A stretch of DNA of 64,000 nucleotides from Cupriavidus malaysiensis (GCF_001854325.1 NZ_CP017754.1:1240001-1304000); one strand, 5' to 3'. Numbered from the stretch's first letter, positions 25,647-35,220 are shown. Numbers and translations: made by a program. Notes: generated by a model from the sequence alone, not told the origin.

Positions 25647-26169
25647 GGCAGCAGCGGGAATTCAAACCGCCCCTGAACTCACCCGAGCGCAATGCAGCCG
25701 GCCGCGCAGCATGAAGCGGCCGGTATCCATGCTTCGTGCCATGGCTTGCGAGCCAGCAGAGCATAATGCGGCAGGATGTCAGTCGCATGAAAAAAAAGAG
25801 GGCATAGGCGCGGGGAGCTCCTATGCCCTGAGGACTGCAGCAACGGGGTCAAATTGCGTTGCCAGTAGCTATTGTGGTGCATTGCATCAAAGTCGTTACC
25901 CCGCAGAGGGTGGGTTACCGTCTTAAGAGGGGTAAAGGAATGGCGTGGGCGGGTGGGGTACCTGCCGGCTCGGCAGAGCACCCGCTACACCCGGGGCCAC
26001 GGTGCTCGGCTATCGGAGGGAGAGCCCGTCCAGGCAGCCGATGCGGGCGTTTCCGCAGCCCCGCGCGCTCTCCTGGGACAGCCTGCGGGCTTCGCCGCAT
26101 CGCAGTGCAAAACGCTGGACAGGGTTCCACCGTTTCGCCAGTATCCTGCTTTGCGCATATCCCGCAGGG
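25647..26169. other. Intergenic region with a minus-strand terminator
   Basis: No gene was recognised. The main structure is the hairpin plus T-run at 25790-25829. About 340 bp separate it from the nearest minus-strand stop codon, so a longer 3' UTR or an unseen small RNA is possible. Confidence 0.55.
25790..25829 (-). terminator. Rho-independent terminator (minus strand)
   Basis: Arms AGGGCATAGG (25799-25808) and CCTATGCCCT (25820-25829) pair perfectly. On the minus strand they are followed by a run of eight T (25797-25790). The stem core is shared with the hairpin at 39057-39084. Confidence 0.85.
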
Positions 26170-27018
26170 TCACTCCAGCGGCTCCTCCCGCTCGAATGCC
26201 GTGACGTCGACGCGCTGGACCTTGCCCATCTGCCGCACCTCGGTACGCAATACGAAGAAGACGGACGGACAATACCAGTCGGTGACGTTCATTACCGTCG
26301 GTATCGACTCCAGCCGTTCACCGGCAAACTCCAAGGTGCCGAGCGAGGTACGCTTCTCGTAGCTAATGGGGAGGCATTTCTGCGGACCCAGCGCGGTGGC
26401 AATGGTCTGCAGACGCCCCACCTTACGAGGCCCCACGGCTACCGAGGCATGCTCCGCGCGCATCGTACCCACCTCCTCGCCCGTCGCCAGCCGATAGATC
26501 TTGACGGAGAGGCCCGACTCGAACGTCTCGCCTTCGAGCACCTTGCCTTCCTGAAGCGCCATCGATGCGTAATCCAGCACGCCCCGGCCCCGGAACGCCG
26601 CTTCGCCGAACATACGGGCATAGCGGGCGCGCGCATTGACAACGGCGCTGATACTTTCCACATTGCCTTCGCTACCGCTTTCCGCAGGCACGATGCGTAC
26701 AGCATGCACCTGGTCTACCACGACAGGCGGACCCTTCAGGGCGGCCATCGCCGACTTCGAATGGATTTCGAAACTTGCCTCGCAACCGCCCGGCTGGATG
26801 GCAGCCTGGCGCAGCCGGAAGGTGATCGACATCGGCATTTCACCGTCGGCCTCCATCTGCACGCGGGTGCCGGCCCGAAACCACGGCATGTCGCATAGCG
26901 AGGCGGGCTGCCCGCCTGCCTGCATGGGCTGCGCGGCCACGTATTGAACCGGCAAAGCGCCGGCAAGGCAAAAGGCCACGGTAGCGGCAAGCCGCCAGTG
27001 GCCATAGGTCAATGCCAT
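26170..27018 (-). CDS. Exported protein of unknown function
   Basis: The 282-residue protein has a signal peptide (LAATVAFCLAGALPVQYVAA) when started at MALTYGHWRL; the frame is open further upstream without homology. The mature part has several Cys residues (CDMPWF, GGCEASFEI, QKCLPISYEK, WYCPSVFFVL), likely disulfide-bonded, and alternating strands that suggest a beta-sandwich. No family was recognised. It is a monocistronic gene, divergent from the SMR exporter gene. Confidence 0.72.
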   Translation of the reverse strand: MALTYGHWRLAATVAFCLAGALPVQYVAAQPMQAGGQPASLCDMPWFRAGTRVQMEADGEMPMSITFRLRQAAIQPGGCEASFEIHSKSAMAALKGPPVVVDQVHAVRIVPAESGSEGNVESISAVVNARARYARMFGEAAFRGRGVLDYASMALQEGKVLEGETFESGLSVKIYRLATGEEVGTMRAEHASVAVGPRKVGRLQTIATALGPQKCLPISYEKRTSLGTLEFAGERLESIPTVMNVTDWYCPSVFFVLRTEVRQMGKVQRVDVTAFEREEPLE

Positions 27019-27270
27019 GCTGAGACCGATGCCAGCAACCGGCCGCGTCCGACGACGTGGTGAAGTGGTACGCGCACAAGAAACCGCACAAGAAACATCA
27101 TTCTTGCGGCAGCTTTCGTTGTCCTCCACAATCAATGCCTCCTGACACAGTGGCTGCCTTCGCCGTAGCGACGATGCACACGGATAATGGCCGGGATGTC
27201 ATGTCTCTTGGCCATCGGCGATCGCCAGCTCCCTGTTTTCGACACAACATCACAAAAGGGTATTGAGCCT

Positions 27271-27588
27271 ATGGCCTGGACCTACCTGATTCTGGCTGGC
27301 TTGTGCGAAATCGGCTGGCCGATCGGCCTGAAGCTCGGCGGCGTAGACTCCCTGCAACGCATGCTGTGGATCGTCTTTGCCATTGCCTGCATGGCGGTCA
27401 GCGGCTTCCTCCTCTTGCTCGCCCAGCGCGAGATCCCCATGGGAACCGCCTATGCCACGTGGACCGGGATCGGGGCCGTGGGCGCGTTCCTGGCCGGGAT
27501 CTTTGTCTTCGGCGACGCCAATACCGCGATGCGGTGGGCGTCTGTCTGCCTGATCACGGCCGGCATCATCGGCCTGAAGCTCGCGTAA
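27271..27588 (+). CDS. gdx: SMR-family exporter (SugE/Gdx guanidinium type)
   Basis: The 105-residue four-helix protein matches the SugE/Gdx branch: Trp3, AGLCEIGWPIGLK with the essential Glu13 of helix 1, PMGTAYATWTGIGAVGAF and GIIGLKLA at the end. Gdx members export guanidinium in exchange for protons; some also carry small quaternary ammonium compounds. Several guanidinium exporters sit behind guanidine riboswitches, but no guanidine-I, -II (paired ACGR loops) or -III pattern was found upstream. The gene stands alone. Confidence 0.92.
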   Translation: MAWTYLILAGLCEIGWPIGLKLGGVDSLQRMLWIVFAIACMAVSGFLLLLAQREIPMGTAYATWTGIGAVGAFLAGIFVFGDANTAMRWASVCLITAGIIGLKLA

Positions 27589-27680
27589 TCCCTCCGGCAA
27601 TCCGCGGGCAAAGCCGGCTGCGAGCAGCCAAGTACCGGTCTCCAGCCTCACGCACAGTCCGGCGGGTCTGGCATGCCGCG

Positions 27681-27728
27681 TGATGCCGGGTCATGCCGGG
27701 TCATGCCGGGTCATGCCGGGTCATGCCG
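27681..27728. repeat. 10-bp tandem array
   Basis: TGATGCCGGG is followed by three TCATGCCGGG units and a partial fifth, just beyond the 3' end of the convergent YcgJ-like gene. Confidence 0.92.
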
Positions 27729-27754
27729 TTTGCCGGTCCTCCCCGCGGAAGACG

Positions 27755-28168
27755 TCATTGGCCGCGCGCCGCCTGGCAGGACGCCCCTGCCGCTGGCTTG
27801 CCGAACAACAGTCGCGTGTACTTCGCGGATACGGGGCTGCGCTGGCCCTTGGCGTTGAAATAGCGGTCTTCTCGACACAGGCATTCCTTGACGTCACAGA
27901 AGACGCCGTTCGAAAAGGTGAACGCCGAGTGGTCGAACGGCCCGCGCGAAAAGGTCCGCGCAGCGATTTTCTTGCCGAGATAGCGTTCCGTCAGCCCCTG
28001 CGAGACGCCATCCTTGTCCGCACAGATATAGCCGTCGCAGAGGACACCAGCGGCCGGTGAATGCACATCCACCGCACGTGCCGACACCGTGCCTGCGGCA
28101 AGGAACAGCGCAAATGCCGCAAATGCCCCAAATGCCCCAAATGCCAACGGCCATCGCGATCCACTCAT
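27755..28168 (-). CDS. YcgJ-like secreted small protein
   Basis: The 137-residue protein has a signal-like Ala/Phe-rich segment coded by a short repeat (AFGAFGAFAAFALFLAAG). The mature part shows HSPAAGVLCDGYICADKDG, LTERYLGKKIA, FTFSNGVFCDVKECLCREDRYF and a C-terminal TRLLFG. These match the YcgJ / Fels-1 prophage-like family with four conserved Cys, probably periplasmic and disulfide-bonded. Function is unknown. The family assignment is from memory of its motif pattern. Confidence 0.75.
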   Translation of the reverse strand: MSGSRWPLAFGAFGAFAAFALFLAAGTVSARAVDVHSPAAGVLCDGYICADKDGVSQGLTERYLGKKIAARTFSRGPFDHSAFTFSNGVFCDVKECLCREDRYFNAKGQRSPVSAKYTRLLFGKPAAGASCQAARGQ

Positions 28169-28279
28169 CGCCACCTCATCCGATGCGCCGGGCGGGCCAT
28201 GGCGCACCGCCGCCGTGAGCACGTGCGCACCAGGGCTCCACGGCAGGACAATCCCGCGCGATAGCCGACTGGCACCGCC

Positions 28280-28663
28280 TCAAAAGTCGATCTTCTGCAG
28301 TTCCCACGCATTCTGGGCATTCCTGCAATAGAGGGGCTCAAGGATCAGCACCGGACCCCTTCCCCGCATCTCCACGGTGATCCGGCGGCAAGGCGTCCCT
28401 TTGCGGCGCAAGGTCCGCGGCGTAACGTTTGCCTCGACGATCGGCATGGAGGTCTGGCTTTTCCAGTGCGTTACCTTGGCGTCGCGCTCTTCGTCGCGCA
28501 CCCGGTACACCTCGGCCTCCAGCCGGGACAGATCCTCCGTGCTCAGGTGAGACAGCGGCGTATCCGATAGAAAACCGAAATTGCCCTGTGCCTGGGCGCC
28601 GGCGGCGAACGATGCCAGCACGATGCCGGCCAACATGCAGCGGTAGGGAGTTCGAGCAAGCAT
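28280..28663 (-). CDS. Exported protein with surface-antigen-like C-terminus
   Basis: The 127-residue protein has a signal peptide (MLAGIVLASFAAGAQAQG), a charged helix and a C-terminal domain with the pattern PCRRITVEM...YCRN...W. This pattern recalls the small periplasmic RT0821/Lpp0805-type surface protein family. There is no enzymatic motif. It lies 112 bp downstream of the YcgJ-like gene start, on the same strand, and may be co-transcribed with it. Confidence 0.68.
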   Translation of the reverse strand: MLARTPYRCMLAGIVLASFAAGAQAQGNFGFLSDTPLSHLSTEDLSRLEAEVYRVRDEERDAKVTHWKSQTSMPIVEANVTPRTLRRKGTPCRRITVEMRGRGPVLILEPLYCRNAQNAWELQKIDF

Positions 28664-28910
28664 AGCGATCCTGACAGTCCAGAAGTTATCGCGCCCGCGT
28701 CATCGCATCGGCCATGGCCGCGTTCGACCGCTGCACCGCGCTGCAGCGGGCGTGCCTCGGTCACCTGCAGCCCGGCATATCGTCGCGACAACGATGTGCG
28801 ATGCACCATCACGGCATTTGCATTGCATGATAATGCCGGGAAGTCCACGCGATTCTGAGGAATTCTGAGATCCGCCCGGACTGTGGCTGGCGGCGGACAG
28901 CTGAAGGCTG

Positions 28911-28938
28911 ACAGCGGACAGCGGACAGCGGACAGCTG
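28911..28938. repeat. 7-bp tandem array
   Basis: Three ACAGCGG units and a variant ACAGCTG lie six bases beyond the stop codon of the response-regulator gene. Confidence 0.85.
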
Positions 28939-28944
28939 TCAACG

Positions 28945-29631
28945 TCATGGCTGCTGGATGTCGACCTCGCCGAGAAACTGATACCCTCGCCCGCGAGCCG
29001 AGCGGATGGGGAGTTCCATGCCTGAGGCCGCTTGTACCGCCTTGCGCAATTGATACACATGCGTATCCAGGCGGCGCTGGTCATACTGATCGTAGTCTTC
29101 GGAGAGGGCGTTGACGATCTCGCGCCGGTTGACGGGCGCCCCGCGTCCTGCGGCAATGGCGCGCAAGATAATGAACGCTTGTGCGGTAAGGCAGATAGGG
29201 GCCTCACCAGGCGGGAGAATCTGGCGCCGCCCGACATCCAGGATCCAGCGCGTGCTGACGCCCCCCGCCGCCAGCCGGCGGCCCAGCGCGGCCACCGTTG
29301 CGGCAAGTTCTTCCAGGTCGAAGGGCTTGCCAAGATAGTGATCCGCTCCGATCATGAGGCCGCGAACTCTCTCAGCGGTACTGCTGCGCGCCGAGACAAC
29401 GATGATGCCCAACCGTCGTCCATGCGCACGCAGCCAGTCGATCAGATCGATGCCGTCGCCGTCCGGCAAGCCAAGGTCGATCACGGCAATGGCATGGTCG
29501 CACGGAGAGAACACCTGGCGAAACTCGGCGAGGGTGCCGACGGCGTCGGTGCGGTGCCCGCACTCGGTCAAGTAGCCCGCCAGTTCGCTGCGCAGGACAG
29601 GCTCATCTTCAAGAAGGATCACGCTCACCAT
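28945..29631 (-). CDS. OmpR-family response regulator
   Basis: The 228-residue protein has a receiver domain (1-115) with acidic pocket Glu8/Asp9, phospho-acceptor Asp52 in VIDLGLPDGDG, and Lys102 in YLGKPF. A winged-helix effector domain follows (about 128-222; RRLDTHVYQLRKAV, GRGYQFLGE). It is divergent from the hybrid-like membrane histidine kinase with 79 bp between starts, so the two form a two-component system. The target genes are unknown. A 7-bp array follows its stop. Confidence 0.94.
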   Translation of the reverse strand: MVSVILLEDEPVLRSELAGYLTECGHRTDAVGTLAEFRQVFSPCDHAIAVIDLGLPDGDGIDLIDWLRAHGRRLGIIVVSARSSTAERVRGLMIGADHYLGKPFDLEELAATVAALGRRLAAGGVSTRWILDVGRRQILPPGEAPICLTAQAFIILRAIAAGRGAPVNRREIVNALSEDYDQYDQRRLDTHVYQLRKAVQAASGMELPIRSARGRGYQFLGEVDIQQP

Positions 29632-29710
29632 GGACGTAGTGTACTGTGCTCGCTATTCGCCCATTCTGAGGAAATCCGGTCCCTTCTGTTCCCCTCGTTC
29701 GCCGGGATCC

Positions 29711-31765
29711 ATGGCCTGTCGCGCCTGTCGCGCCTGGCTGCTGATTCTCCTCTTGCTGCTCTGCCATGGCGCTGGCGCACAGACGCCACGCAAGCTCACC
29801 GCCACTGCCGACCCGATCGATCTCGCCCCCCATATGGCATGGCTGCGCGATACCACGGGCGCCATGACCATCGAGCAGGTGGCGGCTTCCCCCGCCTGGC
29901 AGGCGCTTCCCGGCAATCTCAACATGGGGTTCACGCACGACGCGATCTGGCTGCGTGTCGCCATCGATCGGCCCGCCGACGGACCGCGCGACTGGCTGCT
30001 CGAAATCAACAACGCGGTGTTTGCCGAAGTCCGGCTCTATCAAGGCAGCGCCGGCGCTGGCTGGCGCGAACGCCGCGCGGGCGGCGACGTGCCGCGCAGC
30101 GAATGGGACTGGGATTTCCGTGTTCCGGTCTTCCGCCTGCATGTGGACGAGCCGGGTCCACATACCTTCTGGCTGAGAATCCGCTCCCGAACCTCGATTT
30201 CAGCGCAGGTCGTTCTCTGGCAGCCGGCGGCATTCCAGGCGCGCGCGAACACCGAATCGCTGGCCTACGGGATTCTCTTCGGTGCCTACGCCGCAATCTT
30301 CATCTTCCATCTCCTCTTCTGGACGTGGACGCGCGAAGAAGTGAACCGATGGTACGCCGGCTACGTGGCCTGCAGCATTGGACAGATGCTGCTGAACTTC
30401 GGGCATCTGCAGCAGTACACCGGCATGCCGGGGCCGCTCGGCGACAGGCTGCTGGCGCTGCTGATCTGCAGCTCGATCTGGTTTGGCGTCAAGCTGTGCG
30501 TGCAGTTCCTGGGGCTTGCCGCATTGATGCCCCGCCTCGCCCGTATCCTTCCGGCGCTGGCACTGGTGCTTGCCGTGGTCACCTCGTTCCTCGCGGTCGA
30601 TGTCGGCTACGCCGCAGGCGTTGCGCCAGCGCAGATGTCGATCCTCGTGCTGATCGGCATCCTGACGGCGATCGGCCTGCGCCTTTGGCTCCGCGGGCAC
30701 CGGCACGCTGGCTTCTTCCTGCTCGCCTTCGGCATCTACTTTGCCGGCATCGTCCTGCGCATCCTGCGCAACCTGACCGTTCTCCCGCCAAACCTCCTTA
30801 CCGACAACTGCTACCAGGTCGGCGCCATCGCGCATATGGCGGTCATGAGCCTTGCCATCACCTGGCGCTACAACGCCTTGAAGCAGGAGAACGCCCGGGT
30901 GCAGGCCGAGGCGCTGCGCGTGCAGACTGACTATGCACTGTCACTGGAATCGACGGTGACGAGCCGGACTGCTTCGCTGGTCGCGGAGATTCGCCGCCGC
31001 GAAGCGGTCGAGGGAGAACTGCGGCTTGCGCTGGAAGCCGAGAAGCGGGCACGGCAGGAGCAATGCGATTTCGTGGCCATGGTCTCGCACGAATTCCGCA
31101 CCCCGTTGTCGATCATCGATACCAGCGCCCAGCGCATTGCCGGGAGCGCAGGCACGCCTCAGCTCACCAGGGATCGCAGTGGCAATATTCGCCAGGCGGT
31201 GCGGCGCATGACCTCGCTGATGGATGCGCTGCTTTCCCTGGATCCCCTCGACAACGCCCTGCGCGCCTTCGCGCTGGCCAGTGTCGACCCGGAGCCTTTG
31301 CTTCGCAGCGTCGCAAGGGAATGGGATGGTGACACCGTGGTTGTCACCTGCAGCGCGCTACCCGGGACGTTTCCTTGTGACCCGGAACTGATGCGCCTCG
31401 CCCTGCGCAACCTGCTGTCCAATGCCATCCGGCACTCTCCCCAGGATTCACCCGTTCATCTCGGCGCGGTTGGCGGGGACAACGGCATCGCCATCTCGAT
31501 CACGGATCGAGGCCATGGGATTCCAAGCGATGAGCTGCCCAAACTCTTCCAGAAGTACTTCCGCGGCCGCCGCGCCGCGGGCAAGCCAGGCACGGGATTG
31601 GGCCTGTACCTGGTCAAGCGCGTCATCGACCTGCATCAAGGGAGTATCCGCGTCGATAGCCAGCTCGGACACGGCACGACGTTCGTCATCTCACTGCCGC
31701 ATGCCACAGCGGACCCTGCGCGCCCATCCGCCGCTGCCGACAACTTGCTGCTCACTTCAGGCTGA
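29711..31765 (+). CDS. Sensor histidine kinase with 7TMR-DISM module
   Basis: The 684-residue protein has a signal segment (AWLLILLLLLCHGAGA), then an extracellular 7TMR-DISMED2 beta domain (about 35-175). Seven transmembrane helices follow (about 185-390), then a coiled linker, a HisKA domain with phospho-His460 in VSHEFRTPLS, and an HATPase domain (NLLSNAIRHSP, ITDRGHGIP, GTGLGLYLVKRV). The DISM module is thought to bind carbohydrate or other small ligands outside the cell. ATG 29711 was chosen because the signal peptide begins there; an upstream in-frame ATG would overlap the divergent regulator gene. Confidence 0.93.
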   Translation: MACRACRAWLLILLLLLCHGAGAQTPRKLTATADPIDLAPHMAWLRDTTGAMTIEQVAASPAWQALPGNLNMGFTHDAIWLRVAIDRPADGPRDWLLEINNAVFAEVRLYQGSAGAGWRERRAGGDVPRSEWDWDFRVPVFRLHVDEPGPHTFWLRIRSRTSISAQVVLWQPAAFQARANTESLAYGILFGAYAAIFIFHLLFWTWTREEVNRWYAGYVACSIGQMLLNFGHLQQYTGMPGPLGDRLLALLICSSIWFGVKLCVQFLGLAALMPRLARILPALALVLAVVTSFLAVDVGYAAGVAPAQMSILVLIGILTAIGLRLWLRGHRHAGFFLLAFGIYFAGIVLRILRNLTVLPPNLLTDNCYQVGAIAHMAVMSLAITWRYNALKQENARVQAEALRVQTDYALSLESTVTSRTASLVAEIRRREAVEGELRLALEAEKRARQEQCDFVAMVSHEFRTPLSIIDTSAQRIAGSAGTPQLTRDRSGNIRQAVRRMTSLMDALLSLDPLDNALRAFALASVDPEPLLRSVAREWDGDTVVVTCSALPGTFPCDPELMRLALRNLLSNAIRHSPQDSPVHLGAVGGDNGIAISITDRGHGIPSDELPKLFQKYFRGRRAAGKPGTGLGLYLVKRVIDLHQGSIRVDSQLGHGTTFVISLPHATADPARPSAAADNLLLTSG

Positions 31766-32012
31766 CATGGGGCAGGGCAGAGCCGGGTGGCGCGGAGCTG
31801 GGCGCGCCAGGCGGCGTCAAGCCGATCGCATGGCAATTGCCGAGCCACCGCGAAGCCACGACGCGGCAGGAAACGGTGGAATGGCGGCCAAGACCCTGCA
31901 GAAGTTGCGGGCCGGCGGGCTCGCTGAGAACGGTGTATGAGCCGATGCTTTGCGGTGGATCGGTTTTCGATGCCGATCCTGGGTCAGGGCCTGGTGCAAA
32001 TCAAGGGGCAAA

Positions 32013-32378
32013 TCAACGCTCAAGTTGCCTGGCAGCACTGGCTTCGAGGTTTGCGCGCTCTTCATCCAGATACCGATAAATGCTTTGCAGGTCGGTGATT
32101 TTCTGTCTGATTTCCGCCATCTTCTTTTCAATTACCTTGGCACCGTCAGCGCAATCGATCAGCTTGTTCCGCTGCGCATCCAGAATCTCGCCTATTTCCT
32201 TCAGGGAGAAACCCATGCTCTGCGCGCGCTGGATAAAGTCCAGGTCCTGCAGGGTCTGCGCTGAATAAACGCGATAATTGTTGGTTTGCCGTAGCGGTGA
32301 GATCAGGCCGATTTGCTCGTAGTAACGCAGCGTATGGCGGCTGGCGCCGCTGCGGGCCTCGAGTTCGCTGATTTTCAT
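32013..32378 (-). CDS. MerR-family transcriptional regulator
   Basis: The 121-residue protein has the MerR winged helix (1-70; MKISELEARSGASRHTLRYYEQIGLI) and a C-terminal dimerisation helix. One Cys (in IDCADG) is present, and no metal-binding loop of the MerR/CueR type is seen. It resembles regulators that respond to oxidised or electrophilic compounds. It is divergent from an epimerase-like gene with a long-spacer promoter between them, so that gene is the likely target. Confidence 0.92.
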   Translation of the reverse strand: MKISELEARSGASRHTLRYYEQIGLISPLRQTNNYRVYSAQTLQDLDFIQRAQSMGFSLKEIGEILDAQRNKLIDCADGAKVIEKKMAEIRQKITDLQSIYRYLDEERANLEASAARQLER

Positions 32379-32389
32379 GAAAACACCGC

Positions 32390-32421
32390 TTGACTATAGA
32401 GTTGGGTCGACAGTTTACACT
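32390..32421 (+). promoter_or_regulatory. MerR-type promoter candidate
   Basis: TTGACT (-35) and TACACT (-10) are separated by 20 bp, longer than the usual 17. This is as expected for promoters that MerR proteins open by DNA distortion. It lies 30 bp upstream of the epimerase-like gene. Confidence 0.5.
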
Positions 32422-32451
32422 CGATTTCTCGCCTTACCAAGGAGCAGGGAA

Positions 32452-33531
32452 ATGAGCGTGGAGTGCTTTGTCACGGGGGGGACCGGCTTCATCGGTCAAC
32501 ATTTGCTGGCGACCCTGAGTGCAAAAGGTCACACCATCCGGGTGCTGATGCGTCGCCCGGAGCGACTCGCCGCACTGCGGGAGCAAGTCGACAAGCTGGG
32601 CGGGAACGCCACCCGGGTATTTGCCGTAGCTGGCGATCTGGAACAGGACAACCTCGGGCTGAGTCTTGCTGACCGAGAAACGCTAAGGCAGGCGAAAGTC
32701 GTATTCCACTTGGGCGCCCACTTCGCTTGGGGGCTTTCATTGGCGCATTCTCGTGCGGTGAATGTGGAAGGGGCAAAGCGCGTGGCGCTGTTGGCGGCCG
32801 AGCAGAACAGCCGCTTAGTGATGATCGGCGGCTACATGCTGAAGAATCATGAACATCTGCAACGTATCGGCATCGATCCGCGTTATCCGGGGCTGACGGA
32901 TTGGCCTGCCGTCTACCGGCGTGTCGGTGCTTACGAGGGGAGCAAGATCGAGGCGCATTTTGCCACCCTGGAGCTCATGTCCGCCAAGGGCGGAGAGATG
33001 ACCGTTGTCCACCCCGCGACGGTTTGCGGCCACAGCCGCACGGGGCACATCCTTGACGGCCAGCCGCTGGTGGAGTTGATACGCAACCTGTTGCAGGGAA
33101 AGCTGACGGCAGTGCCCGGTACGGCCAAGCACTGGCTGCCACTGGTCACCGTGGATTACCTGGTCGAGCTGGTGGCGGCTTGTGCCTTGGATCCTGCCAT
33201 GGCGGGCCAGGAACTGCTGGCGCTCGATAGCCAGACTCCCGGCTTGCGGGAACTCCTGGCTGAGGCGGCGCAACCCGTTGGCGTAAAGCCTCCCAGGCAT
33301 TACATTCCGCTCCGCTTGCTGAAGTTGCTGCTGGGTATTCCTCCCCTCGCGCGATTTTTGAATACCAAGGCCGAAGCCCTGGACTTTATCCAGACCACTC
33401 GTTTTGATACAGCGGCGCTCGAGCAATTTGCCGGCAGGCATGGCATAGCCAAACCGGATATACGTCAGTCTTTGCAGCACACGGCAACCTTCGTCAACGC
33501 CTATTGCCTGGCCAAGGGGAAGTCCCGCTGA
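32452..33531 (+). CDS. Extended-SDR NAD-dependent epimerase/dehydratase
   Basis: The 359-residue protein starts MSVECFVTGGTGFIGQHLL, the Rossmann nucleotide loop. It has NVEGAKRVALLA and VYRRVGAYEGSKIEAH; Tyr and Lys (YEGSK) sit at the catalytic YxxxK position. The C-terminal half is variable and should bind substrate. The nearest families are dihydroflavonol reductase-like and NAD-epimerase enzymes, substrate unknown. A ribosome site (AGGAGCAGGG) precedes ATG 32452. Control by the divergent MerR regulator is likely. Confidence 0.88.
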   Translation: MSVECFVTGGTGFIGQHLLATLSAKGHTIRVLMRRPERLAALREQVDKLGGNATRVFAVAGDLEQDNLGLSLADRETLRQAKVVFHLGAHFAWGLSLAHSRAVNVEGAKRVALLAAEQNSRLVMIGGYMLKNHEHLQRIGIDPRYPGLTDWPAVYRRVGAYEGSKIEAHFATLELMSAKGGEMTVVHPATVCGHSRTGHILDGQPLVELIRNLLQGKLTAVPGTAKHWLPLVTVDYLVELVAACALDPAMAGQELLALDSQTPGLRELLAEAAQPVGVKPPRHYIPLRLLKLLLGIPPLARFLNTKAEALDFIQTTRFDTAALEQFAGRHGIAKPDIRQSLQHTATFVNAYCLAKGKSR

Positions 33532-34173
33532 TTTCTCCCCTGGGCGCGACAAAGCCGTCAGCCCCGTCAGCCCCGTCAGCCCCGTCAGCCCCGTCAGCCC
33601 CGTCAGCCCCGATTCAAGTTCGAGCGCCTGGATCCTGGTGATCCGTGGCGGGATCAAGGCAGGCGCGCGCCGGATGGAAGGGAGGGGCGTGGCGCATTGC
33701 CCGCCCGAAGACACCGGCCACACGCAATCAGAAGATTCGGTTGCTTGCTTCCCCGGGTGGGTTCCTTGGGCGGAAGCGCGCTGGCGAGCCCGGCGCTAAG
33801 ACGATCCGGATCGGCATACAACGGACCATTGACGCCGCGCTCACCAATCGAGCACGGCGGGAAGCGTCATGGCTTCCGTATGGGGAAATAGCCCTGACGG
33901 GGGGTACGGGCGGGTATCGAGATCATGATCCATCGCTCTCCCGCGCATTATCTAAAGGTCCAATGGCTCGGCCCGTGAAAGAGGATCGTGAAAGAGGATC
34001 GTGACAGAAGGTCATAACGGAAGATAGTAACAGACGATTCCTGCGTACACGATCTCGATTGAAATCAGTTTTCCTCAGTTTCCGGCCGAGATTCTCGGCT
34101 ATGATGCCCTCAACCGGTCTGGAAATAGACTGAATATAAAGCCACTTTCCTATTCCATTCGAGGATACGCATC
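33532..34173. other. Intergenic region
   Basis: Besides the 9-bp array at 33557-33610 and a short repeat of GTGAAAGAGGATC near 33975-34000, no gene or RNA was recognised. The last 100 bp are AT-richer and probably carry the amidase promoter. Confidence 0.55.
33557..33610. repeat. 9-bp tandem array
   Basis: Six perfect copies of GTCAGCCCC begin 25 bp after the stop codon of the epimerase-like gene. Confidence 0.95.
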
Positions 34174-35220
34174 TTGAAACCCTTGTCAAAGTTCGCATTG
34201 GCGGTTTTCATGGCGACCCTGACTGGCGCGCCGCCGTCTCTGGCCTGCTCTCGCATTACTTATACCGGCCCGGATCATATGATCGTCACGGGCCGTTCCA
34301 TGGATTGGATGGTGCCGGTACATACCAACCTGTGGGCATTTCCGGCGGGAACGGCTCGCGATGGCGCCGCCGTGGATCATTCGCTCACCTGGACATCGAA
34401 GTACAGCAGCGTCATCGCCGCAGCCTATGATGCCGCGACGACCGATGGCATCAATGAGAAGGGCCTGGTCGCCAACCTCCTGTACCTCGGCACTGCCGAC
34501 TACGGGGTACGCAACAAGGCGCAACCGGGGCTGTCGATCGCGGGCTGGGCGCAGTACGTGCTCGACAACTTCGCGACGGTTGACGAAGCCGTTAACGCGT
34601 TGCGCGCCGAGCCGTTCCAACTGGTGCTTCCGGAGTTGCCTGGGGGCTTCAAGCCGGCCCTCCACCTCGCGATCTCCGATGCAACCGGCGACTCGGCGAT
34701 CTTCGAGTACCTGAGCGGCAAGCTGGTCATTCATCATGGCCATCAATATGCCGTCATGACCAACGAGCCCAGCTACGATCAGCAGCTGGCGCTGAACACG
34801 TATTGGCAGGAAATCGGCGGTACCGCGATGCTGCCCGGCACGGAAAGGCCCGCCGACCGTTTCGTCCGCGCTTCCTACTACCTGGGCGAAGCCCCGAAGA
34901 CCGCCGATCCCGTGCTGTCGGTGGCCGCCATGTTCTCCATCGTGCGTAATGTCTCGGTGCCGATGGGCGCGCAACGGCCCGGTGCCCCGAACGTGGCGCC
35001 AACGCTCTGGCGCACCGTCGCCGATCATAAGAACCGGATCTACTATTTCGAGGCCACCACGTCGCCCAACGTCTTCTGGGTCTCCTTCGACAAGGTCGAT
35101 ATCAAACCTGGCGGACCAGCGATGCGGCTTCCCGTTGATGACGGTCCGGTGTGGGCCGGGGACGTCGCGGGCAGTTTCAAGGCCGCCGATGTCTTCCGCT
35201 TCCTGCCAGCCAAGAGCTAG
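34174..35220 (+). CDS. Linear amide C-N hydrolase (choloylglycine hydrolase family, Ntn)
   Basis: The 348-residue protein has a signal peptide (FALAVFMATLTGAPPSLA) directly followed by Cys25. Cys25 would become the N-terminal nucleophile after cleavage, as in penicillin V acylase and bile-salt hydrolase. Other family marks are the Arg and Asp in VTGRSMDWM, INEKGLVANLLYL, and the MTNEPSYDQQL segment with the conserved Asn. It is predicted to be a periplasmic amidase for acyl amides, for example acyl-homoserine lactones or penicillin V in relatives. The start is TTG, supported by GAGGAT seven bases upstream; no better ATG precedes the signal. Confidence 0.9.
   Translation: MKPLSKFALAVFMATLTGAPPSLACSRITYTGPDHMIVTGRSMDWMVPVHTNLWAFPAGTARDGAAVDHSLTWTSKYSSVIAAAYDAATTDGINEKGLVANLLYLGTADYGVRNKAQPGLSIAGWAQYVLDNFATVDEAVNALRAEPFQLVLPELPGGFKPALHLAISDATGDSAIFEYLSGKLVIHHGHQYAVMTNEPSYDQQLALNTYWQEIGGTAMLPGTERPADRFVRASYYLGEAPKTADPVLSVAAMFSIVRNVSVPMGAQRPGAPNVAPTLWRTVADHKNRIYYFEATTSPNVFWVSFDKVDIKPGGPAMRLPVDDGPVWAGDVAGSFKAADVFRFLPAKS

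Noticed and set aside
27060..27270. Guanidine riboswitch upstream of the SMR exporter
   Set aside because: Neither the ykkC core nor paired hairpins with ACGR loops could be found.
33645..34004. 119-codon frame in the gap before the amidase gene
   Set aside because: Arg/Gly-rich composition, no ribosome site and no fold-like pattern.
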